From positions 1-18,609 of the forward strand of contig JAUILX010000007.1 of NCBI GenBank assembly GCA_030433395.1: a stretch of 18,609 bases of DNA, read 5' to 3'. Position numbers and translations under genes: made by a program. Source of the DNA: Chlamydiia bacterium (GTDB taxonomy: Bacteria; Chlamydiota; Chlamydiia; Chlamydiales; JACKPQ01). This document shows, one piece after another, positions 13,639 through 18,609 of the stretch (position 1 is the stretch's first letter; each line of letters begins with the position of its first letter). Under the pieces are notes generated by a model, which worked only from the letters and a program-made list of their open reading frames with translations, had not been told where the DNA came from and did no database searches.

Positions 13639-15015
13639 TCAAGCAGCGGAAGAGATAAACATGTGTGGTGGAAAATCGTAGTGTTCAGGCTTGATATGGA
13701 CGATTTTCCAGTTCTTAATACGAGGAGGATTCTTATAGAGCTCTTTTGCTTTTCTAAACTGTTTCCGGATAGGAATTGGTACAAGATTCTCTTTTCTAAA
13801 TTCCCATCCACGGCTACCCAAGTATCCTGCACTTATGATATATCGAGCAGCTCCAAATAAAGCAGAGATTGCCAGAAGCGGAAAACATACGATAGCAGGA
13901 ATATAGAAAGCAACAGCTGCAATGCCGCAAATGTTAGTGATAACAAGCTTTTTAGTTTGCTCGTCTGTAAGTTGCAGCAGACGTCCGACAAGCTTATAAG
14001 TTTGATCTTTGGTTGCTTGGTTTGGATCTTTGAGTCCATCAATAATAAGAGTCTCACAATCTCGAATTTCGGCTGCTAACCATGGCTGAATGCGGCGCGC
14101 TAATCGCTTAAAGTTTGCATTTTTGATAGACTTGATCGAATCATCAAATTTTTCTTTATATTTTGGCGCTGAGTCAGGAGAACCGTTATGGTAGGCCTCA
14201 TTGATCTTCTTGCCAATACGCATTAATTGCTTATCAGATGGATTAATCATTGCAGCAATGTGCCGCATATTTTTTCTATATAAAGGACGTCTTGCCTGAT
14301 TATCTAGAAGCTCTAAGCCCTTTTGGAATACGGTCGTCGTTATATTGTCGATTTTAATCGTTTGTATGTACTCTTTTCTTCCACTCTCGAGAAGCTCAGT
14401 GAGTGCATTAAACGATTCTTTACCCATGATAGAGATTAATTCATTCTTATGTTTTGGAGATGCTATGAAAGCTTGAATCTTAGTCATTGCTTCAAGTAAG
14501 TTTGCAGGGCGCTCATTTGCCTTTAGTCTATCTGCAAGTTTATCAATGCTTTCTAAACGCTCAACAAGATCGTAGTTCATGTTTTTGCGGAATCTGATTG
14601 TGCGGCTTAATGAAACAGACTCAAAAAGACCCTGGAGCACACAGATTGCACTACCAATCAATCCTGATGAGAAGGACAAAATTCTCAGTGACTCACTTCG
14701 AGCTATCACCGAGAAGAAAAGCAGGGCAGAAGCTATGTAATGAGCGATATTAATCAGTGAATAAAACGCGGTAAGAGGTTGAGCAACGAATTGAATTCCT
14801 GTATCTAACATGGTTTCATGATCAGCATTTTTCTGCGCATCATGAGCCTCTTTAGCAGCCTCATAAAATGTTAAGGGGCTGGTAAATAGGCCAAAAGTGC
14901 TAGGGACGTTAGCAGGCCCTATAATATCAAAAAAGGGCGTAGCTGAATCAAAGGTCACCAGATCTGGCTGCATTCCTTTTACTGGTAAATGTAAATTGTA
15001 ATTGTTCGTTTTCAT
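13639..15015 (-). CDS. Unknown protein with two paired hydrophobic regions, Inc-like
   Basis: A 458-residue protein I do not recognise by family. It has no signal peptide. A first pair of hydrophobic segments lies at about residues 80-105 and 110-133, separated by a short polar turn (ARSESLR). A second pair lies at about 357-377 and 378-398. Between them is a ~220-residue charged, helix-rich region (many K/E, KANERPANLLEA, LLQLTDEQTKK); the tail is basic with aromatic residues. Closely spaced hydrophobic pairs are the hallmark of chlamydial inclusion membrane proteins, which are secreted by type III into the vacuole membrane; that role is inferred only. The ATG at 15015 has AGGAT seven bases upstream and an excellent promoter. 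It may be co-transcribed with the PAP2 gene. Confidence 0.7.
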   Translation of the reverse strand: MKTNNYNLHLPVKGMQPDLVTFDSATPFFDIIGPANVPSTFGLFTSPLTFYEAAKEAHDAQKNADHETMLDTGIQFVAQPLTAFYSLINIAHYIASALLFFSVIARSESLRILSFSSGLIGSAICVLQGLFESVSLSRTIRFRKNMNYDLVERLESIDKLADRLKANERPANLLEAMTKIQAFIASPKHKNELISIMGKESFNALTELLESGRKEYIQTIKIDNITTTVFQKGLELLDNQARRPLYRKNMRHIAAMINPSDKQLMRIGKKINEAYHNGSPDSAPKYKEKFDDSIKSIKNANFKRLARRIQPWLAAEIRDCETLIIDGLKDPNQATKDQTYKLVGRLLQLTDEQTKKLVITNICGIAAVAFYIPAIVCFPLLAISALFGAARYIISAGYLGSRGWEFRKENLVPIPIRKQFRKAKELYKNPPRIKNWKIVHIKPEHYDFPPHMFISSAA

Positions 15016-15037
15016 AACTTATCCTAATTTACATATA

Positions 15038-15066
15038 ATTATAACAAATATTTTAATAATTTGCAA
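15038..15066 (-). promoter_or_regulatory. Promoter for the unknown paired-hydrophobic protein
   Basis: On the minus strand: -35 TTGCAA (15066-15061), 17-base spacer, consensus -10 TATAAT (15043-15038). The predicted start near 15031 gives a ~16-base leader with a Shine-Dalgarno AGGAT. Confidence 0.6.
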
Positions 15067-15198
15067 GTTGTTATTTGTTATTGTAAGTTGTTTAATTAGA
15101 GCAAGTTAAAAATTTATTACATATTTTACTAGCAAAAAATATTTAGATTCAGTTAAGATAGGGCGTATCAGTAATAACATCCTAAACTGGAGAGGATT

Positions 15199-15969
15199 AT
15201 GAAAAAAACATCGATTGTTTTCACCATCGCTTTCACCCTAATTGGGACCGCCCCTCTATCGGCCAGCTATTGGTCTGAAATTCAAGAATACTTACCTCAA
15301 TGTGGCGATTTTGTGCCTTCATGTGGGAATAAGGTAGAAGAGCTTCCTCCAACTGCTGTTGAGCAAACTGTAGTAGAGGAAGTTGCTGTAAATGAAACAA
15401 CTCATCAAGAACAAGCAGTTAAAGAGCCAGTAGTTGAAGTTGTTACAGAAGGGCTTGATGCCGCAAAAGGTATGCAAAACCTAATGTCAGCGCTTAAAAA
15501 AAATCCATTTGTCGTTTCTGGAGCCCACGTTATTGCAGCTGAGAGAGGAGCGTTCAAGTTAATCCAAAGTCTAGCTGTTTATGCAAAAAGCAAAGATGTT
15601 TTAGTGGCATTTAAACCTGTTCAAGTTGCTGGAGTTAAGTTTTTCAAAAAGCCTAATCTTGGTGCAAAAAGCTATTTTTCTTCTCTGGAGAATTTTTCAA
15701 AAGCCTCATTAAAGCTTGATGAGGCCTTTGTTCTAAATGAGCTAAAAGTTATAGTCCAGCAAATGCAGAGCAAAAAAGTCAACGCGCATGTCGTTTTTGG
15801 ACATTTGTGCGCACTGTATGCTCTTATTGAAGGTCAAGATGAGAAATTTGCCCTATCAATTAAGTCTGTCATTGCTAAGTTTTCTCGTTGCAAATCTAAA
15901 CCTAAACAAGTGGCAGCGCTTGCGCCGTCTTTGCATAATATGCTAAAAGAAGCAGAAAAGAGAGGTTAA
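15199..15969 (+). CDS. Exported protein of unknown function
   Basis: A 256-residue protein with a clear signal peptide (KK, hydrophobic core, cleavage near PLSAS, about residue 22-23). The mature protein starts with a short segment holding two cysteines (C35, C42), then an acidic, Val/Glu-rich linker (about 46-85), then a ~170-residue basic, probably helical domain (GLDAAKGMQNLMSALKK onward). I recognise no family. It is probably periplasmic or outer-membrane associated. GGAGAGGATT before the ATG is a strong ribosome-binding site. One base separates its stop from the start of the exported superoxide dismutase gene, so they form an operon and could work in the same compartment. Confidence 0.75.
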   Translation: MKKTSIVFTIAFTLIGTAPLSASYWSEIQEYLPQCGDFVPSCGNKVEELPPTAVEQTVVEEVAVNETTHQEQAVKEPVVEVVTEGLDAAKGMQNLMSALKKNPFVVSGAHVIAAERGAFKLIQSLAVYAKSKDVLVAFKPVQVAGVKFFKKPNLGAKSYFSSLENFSKASLKLDEAFVLNELKVIVQQMQSKKVNAHVVFGHLCALYALIEGQDEKFALSIKSVIAKFSRCKSKPKQVAALAPSLHNMLKEAEKRG

Positions 15970-15970
15970 T

Positions 15971-16648
15971 ATGGTAAAATTGGTTGCTAGTTTGTTGTTC
16001 ATAGTTAATTGTGTAGCAAATCCCATGCAGCCATTTGCACCTCCAAAGGGAGCCGCAACAATTGCCGCTCCCTCTTATTACGTCGCAAAGGATTTTTCTC
16101 ACCTTGAGAAAACCGTTAAAGGCCTTAGCCCTGCGCTCATTCGAATGCATATTCAGCTCTATCAGGGCTATGTAAAAAATACCAATACACTATTATCCAA
16201 AATACGAGAAGTAGCAGGAGAGGGGCAAGACCTTTCAATTCTTTATGGAGCGCTAAAGCGCCGCGTTGGGTGGGAGATGGATGGAATGCTTTTGCACGAA
16301 GCCTATTTTGAAAATTTGGGCCCGTCTGAACCCCTTGCGCAAAATAGCTCGCTCTATCGTCAAATTGAAAAAGACTTTGGTTCATACGCAGCTTGGGAAA
16401 AAGATTTTAAGGCAACAGGGTTAATGCGTGGTATCGGTTGGGTAATTCTCTACCGCGATCCAAAAAACCAATGCCTTCAAAACATTTGGATCAACGAGCA
16501 TGATACAGGTCATATTGTCGGTGGCACACCTGTTCTTGTCATGGATGTTTGGGAGCATGCCTATATCACAGAATTTGGCCTAGATCGCGCCAAATACATC
16601 GATACATTCTTCCAGAATATTAATTGGCCTAGTGTTCAAAAGCGTTAG
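15971..16648 (+). CDS. Fe/Mn-family superoxide dismutase with signal peptide
   Basis: A 225-residue protein with an N-terminal export signal (about residues 1-16, cleavage after NCVA) followed by a SOD domain from about residue 35. Likely metal ligands are H60 (RMHIQLYQGYV), H109 (LLHEAYF), D192 and H196 (DVWEHAY); GIGWVIL and NINW are further family landmarks. The second-sphere residue that is Gln in most MnSODs appears to be His177 (NEHD), as in some Fe or metal-flexible enzymes, so the metal is uncertain. The N-terminal helix is closer to the divergent COG0605 branch than to E. coli SodA/SodB. It would convert superoxide to peroxide in the periplasm, possibly against the host oxidative burst. 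AGAGG precedes the ATG. Confidence 0.85.
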   Translation: MVKLVASLLFIVNCVANPMQPFAPPKGAATIAAPSYYVAKDFSHLEKTVKGLSPALIRMHIQLYQGYVKNTNTLLSKIREVAGEGQDLSILYGALKRRVGWEMDGMLLHEAYFENLGPSEPLAQNSSLYRQIEKDFGSYAAWEKDFKATGLMRGIGWVILYRDPKNQCLQNIWINEHDTGHIVGGTPVLVMDVWEHAYITEFGLDRAKYIDTFFQNINWPSVQKR

Positions 16649-16657
16649 CGCTTATTT
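16640..16657. terminator. Weak, possibly bidirectional terminator at convergent stops
   Basis: AAGCG-TTAG-CGCTT (16640-16653) followed by ATTTT rightward and, on the other strand, by TTTT. It covers the stop codons of both the SOD and the TMEM14-like genes. The stem is only five pairs. Confidence 0.3.
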
Positions 16658-16965
16658 TGTAGACCGACAAGAAGAGCTGAAAGAGTTAATAAGCCCATAA
16701 TCAAAATCATTCCTGCTGGCATCATCTTTTGCGTCGTAAAGAAGCGATAGGCAAACAAGGCTGAAATGCTAGTGGTGATCAGCATGGCTGCGTATAGAGC
16801 CCACACTCTGCCTCTTAGCATTAACCATCCGCAGACAACTAGAGAAAGTCCAAAGCCACCCCCCATGATTAAAGAGATGAGGCTATCTGCGCGCGCCCAT
16901 CCCATAAATCCACCCAGAACTAAGGTGAGTCCGAAGAGAAAAAGAATCGTTGCTGAAGTACGCAT
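16645..16965 (-). CDS. Small TMEM14-type (UPF0136) membrane protein
   Basis: A 106-residue protein with four hydrophobic helices. The segment GGFMGWARADSLISLIMGGGFG matches the TMEM14 family pattern (G-x2-G-x-x-R-x-x-S-x2-SL-x2-G-x3-G). Function in bacteria is unknown; mitochondrial relatives are linked to haem-precursor or fatty-acid transport. The frame also extends to TTG 17001, but that TTG is the TTGACA of a promoter reading this gene; the ATG at 16965 places the start at the expected transcription start. There is no Shine-Dalgarno site. Its stop overlaps the SOD stop by a few bases on the opposite strand. Confidence 0.75.
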   Translation of the reverse strand: MRTSATILFLFGLTLVLGGFMGWARADSLISLIMGGGFGLSLVVCGWLMLRGRVWALYAAMLITTSISALFAYRFFTTQKMMPAGMILIMGLLTLSALLVGLQNKR

Positions 16966-16979
16966 ATCGAAGGTATAAT
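16950..16979 (+). promoter_or_regulatory. Promoter for the sua5 gene
   Basis: -35-like TTGCTG (16950-16955), 18-base spacer, consensus TATAAT (16974-16979). The start would fall at about 16986, only ~5 bases before ATG 16991. The -35 overlaps the first codons of the divergent TMEM14 gene region. Confidence 0.5.
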
Positions 16980-17001
16980 GGATCTGAAAAATGAATGTCA
17001 A
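16972..17001 (-). promoter_or_regulatory. Promoter for the TMEM14-like gene, overlapping sua5 start
   Basis: On the minus strand: consensus TTGACA (17001-16996), 18-base spacer, TATACC (16977-16972), then six bases to ATG 16965. It shares its -10 bases with the sua5 -10, so both promoters cannot be occupied at once. Confidence 0.5.
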
Positions 17002-17809
17002 TTTGAATCAAGCAATTTCTTACCTTTTAAAAGGTGAGCTCGTGGCCTTTCCAACCGAAACCGTCTATGGTCTAGGTGGCGTTTTCTCTAACCCAGAAGC
17101 AATTCAAAAAATTTACACATTAAAAAAGCGTCCAGCAGACAATCCCTTGATCGCCCATATTAGCTCCCTTCAAATGGCTGAAGAGCTAGCCCTTGATCTA
17201 CCTAAATCTTTTTATGAGCTAGCAGAGCGTCACTGGCCTGGCCCCCTTACACTAGTCGTTCCGGGCAAAACTCAAACTTCGATAGCTCTTCGCATGCCAA
17301 ATCACTCAACAGCCTTAGAATTGATCTCTGCTATCGATATGCCCCTTGCCGCGCCCTCTGCCAATCTCTCTGGACGACCTAGCCCAACTTGCATGGCCCA
17401 CGTATCTGAGGATTTTCCCAACTTGCCCATTCTAGACGGGGGAGTCTGTCCCCTCGGGCTTGAGTCAACCGTGATTTCCCTCCTTGGTCAAACACCCACT
17501 CTCTTGCGCCCCGGGGCGCTTGAGTTAGATTTCCCATTAGAAAAAAACTCTCTTGTATCTCCTGGAACGCGTTACCGTCACTACGCACCAAAAGTTCCCT
17601 TGAAGCTCTATACATCTGTCGATGAACTCCTAGCAGATGTTACCCGCTCCCAAGTAATCCTCTCAACTCAAGATTTGCCCCTGCCCCACATTCAGATCAC
17701 ACCACATAATCTTTATTCGACTCTGCGAGCCCTTTCTCATCCAGCCGCAGTACTCTGTATAACGAAAAATTTAGCATTACAAGACCGCTTAATTCGAGCT
17801 TGCCAGTAA
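16991..17809 (+). CDS. sua5: L-threonylcarbamoyladenylate synthase, Sua5 type
   Basis: A 272-residue protein that makes threonylcarbamoyl-AMP from threonine, bicarbonate and ATP, the first step of t6A37 modification in ANN-decoding tRNAs. The YrdC domain shows VAFPTETVYGLG (residues 18-29), KKRPADNPL, WPGPLT and APSANLSG (121-128). After it come SPGTRYRHYAP (190-200), the linker specific to Sua5 over TsaC/YrdC, and a short C-terminal domain of ~70 residues, less than in archaeal and yeast Sua5. A stop codon at 16985 in the same frame limits the start to the ATG at 16991. The only upstream Shine-Dalgarno-like bases are a weak GGAT. Confidence 0.93.
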   Translation: MNVNLNQAISYLLKGELVAFPTETVYGLGGVFSNPEAIQKIYTLKKRPADNPLIAHISSLQMAEELALDLPKSFYELAERHWPGPLTLVVPGKTQTSIALRMPNHSTALELISAIDMPLAAPSANLSGRPSPTCMAHVSEDFPNLPILDGGVCPLGLESTVISLLGQTPTLLRPGALELDFPLEKNSLVSPGTRYRHYAPKVPLKLYTSVDELLADVTRSQVILSTQDLPLPHIQITPHNLYSTLRALSHPAAVLCITKNLALQDRLIRACQ

Positions 17810-17857
17810 TTATCAAGTCAATTAACATAGATATTAAATTCAACAAGGATAACTGCT

Positions 17858-18609
17858 ATGACAACTGAACCAAAAAATTTACACTATTTAATTCCCGTTG
17901 ATGCTCTTCGCACACGCGAATGGCTACAGCATGGCATTGAGTCCCTGGATAGCGACAAAGCTCTCAAGCGCTTTACTGCCTTCATTGATGAAGTTGCCGT
18001 AGCATTTTTCTGCGCGCTCAACACTTGTAGCTATGCAGCTCTAACCATTGTTGAACCTCTTGCAGATCTCATCAAAGCACATCCGGTTGACGCATTTAAT
18101 TCCGTTGGAAGAAACTTAGTCAAGGCCATTGGTTCGTTTGCTGGCATCTTTTTTGGTTTATACATGGCTGGTGGAGCCCTTTTCGCCTCACACAAGTTTA
18201 TGAAACGCTACACACCAATTAACCCAAAGACTCTAAAAGAAGAAAAAGAAGAACTTGAGCAAACGAAAGCAGAACTAGAAGCTACGATAGCAGCAAGCGA
18301 TCGAGCAAAAGAAGCGCTTGAGCAACAACTTGAAGAAGCAACTCGAAATGCTAGAACATTTGAGCAAACGAAAGCAGAACTAGAAGCTAGAATAGCTACA
18401 AGCGATCGAGCAAAAGAAACGCTTGACCAACAACTTGAAGAAGCAACTCGAAATGCTGGAACATTTGAGCAAACAAGAGCAGATCTAGAAGCTAGAATAA
18501 ATACAAGCAATCAAGCAAAAGAAGCGCTTGAGCAGCAGCTTGCACAAGCAAACGAAAATGCTGGAACATTTGAGCAAACGAAAACAGATCTAGAGGCTAG
18601 AATAGCTAC
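17858..18609 (+). CDS. Membrane protein with 35-residue coiled-coil repeats, 3' end outside window
   Basis: The frame runs open from ATG 17858 to the window edge (250 codons). AAGGAT eight bases upstream serves as ribosome-binding site. There is no signal peptide. Residues 1-45 are soluble; two hydrophobic segments follow (about 45-70, AVAFFCALNTCSYAALTIV; and about 91-112, AIGSFAGIFFGLYMAGGALF). From about residue 125 on is a highly charged coiled coil (KEEKEELEQTKAELEA) built of exact 35-residue units (five heptads). Membrane pair plus long cytosolic coiled coil resembles IncA/CrpA-type inclusion membrane proteins of chlamydiae, which act in fusion or host binding; this is inference, and a structural envelope protein is also possible. 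I know no family for it. It is 48 bases after sua5 and may be read through from it. Confidence 0.75.
   Translation, partial: MTTEPKNLHYLIPVDALRTREWLQHGIESLDSDKALKRFTAFIDEVAVAFFCALNTCSYAALTIVEPLADLIKAHPVDAFNSVGRNLVKAIGSFAGIFFGLYMAGGALFASHKFMKRYTPINPKTLKEEKEELEQTKAELEATIAASDRAKEALEQQLEEATRNARTFEQTKAELEARIATSDRAKETLDQQLEEATRNAGTFEQTRADLEARINTSNQAKEALEQQLAQANENAGTFEQTKTDLEARIA
18257..18609 (+). repeat. 105-bp tandem repeats encoding coiled coil
   Basis: The words GAGCAAAC(G/A) start at 18257, 18362, 18467 and 18572, exactly 105 bases apart; three full units and part of a fourth are visible and the array continues past the window. Units 1 and 2 are nearly identical in DNA, unit 3 more diverged. 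Confidence 0.9.

Noticed and set aside
18208..18510. 100-codon minus-strand ORF with repeated serine-rich segments
   Set aside because: It is the complement of the coiled-coil repeat array, which gives long open antisense frames; the plus-strand reading has the heptad pattern and a start site.

Overview
The window most likely comes from a chlamydia-like bacterium (phylum Chlamydiota, outside the classical Chlamydiaceae). The case rests on several genes seen together: a pyrophosphate-dependent phosphofructokinase, the long chlamydia/plant-type IspG with a central insertion, a lysine/alanine repeat histone of the Hc2 type, a GadC-like amino acid antiporter, a eukaryote-like F-box protein, and proteins with paired hydrophobic segments like those of inclusion membrane (Inc) proteins. 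The DNA is moderately AT-rich. No species is claimed. No rRNA, tRNA, CRISPR array or complete insertion sequence was seen.

Layout. 1-2645 (+): the 3' part of pfp, a metallo-beta-lactamase-fold hydrolase and a small methyltransferase overlapping it from a TTG start. 2670-3140 (-): an F-box protein, divergent from a pterin-carbinolamine dehydratase overlapped by ispG (3233-5211, +). 5201-5691: a 491-bp imperfect inverted repeat that also provides the ispG stop codon. 5755-6822 (+): an exported or membrane-anchored protein built from six ~44-residue repeats, convergent with an M20 amidohydrolase (-). 8021-8458: an intergenic stretch with a possible structured RNA. 8459-9169 (+): a dienelactone-hydrolase-like protein without its usual nucleophile. 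9133-12266 (-): a compact four-gene operon of cytoplasmic glutaredoxin, exported glutaredoxin-like protein, APC antiporter and RarA, every junction overlapping. 12639-12989 (+): the Hc2-like histone. 12994-15015 (-): an unknown protein with two paired hydrophobic regions, then a PAP2 phosphatase. 15199-16648 (+): two exported proteins, the second a superoxide dismutase with a signal peptide. 16645-16965 (-): a TMEM14-type membrane protein, divergent from a Sua5/TsaC-type enzyme (+). 17858-end (+): a membrane protein whose tail is a perfect-period 35-residue coiled-coil repeat, cut by the window edge.

Themes. Housekeeping metabolism (glycolysis, isoprenoids, pterin, t6A tRNA modification, replication repair) is mixed with candidate host-interface proteins (F-box, two Inc-like proteins, the coiled-coil protein) and envelope redox functions (exported glutaredoxin-like protein and SOD). 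Several genes (pterin dehydratase, DLH-like, TMEM14, sua5) have sigma70-like promoters whose -10 element ends only 6-11 bases before the start codon and no good Shine-Dalgarno site, suggesting leaderless or nearly leaderless mRNAs. The most unusual non-coding objects are the ispG-adjacent inverted repeat and the stem-closed ~230-nt segment at 8186-8420.
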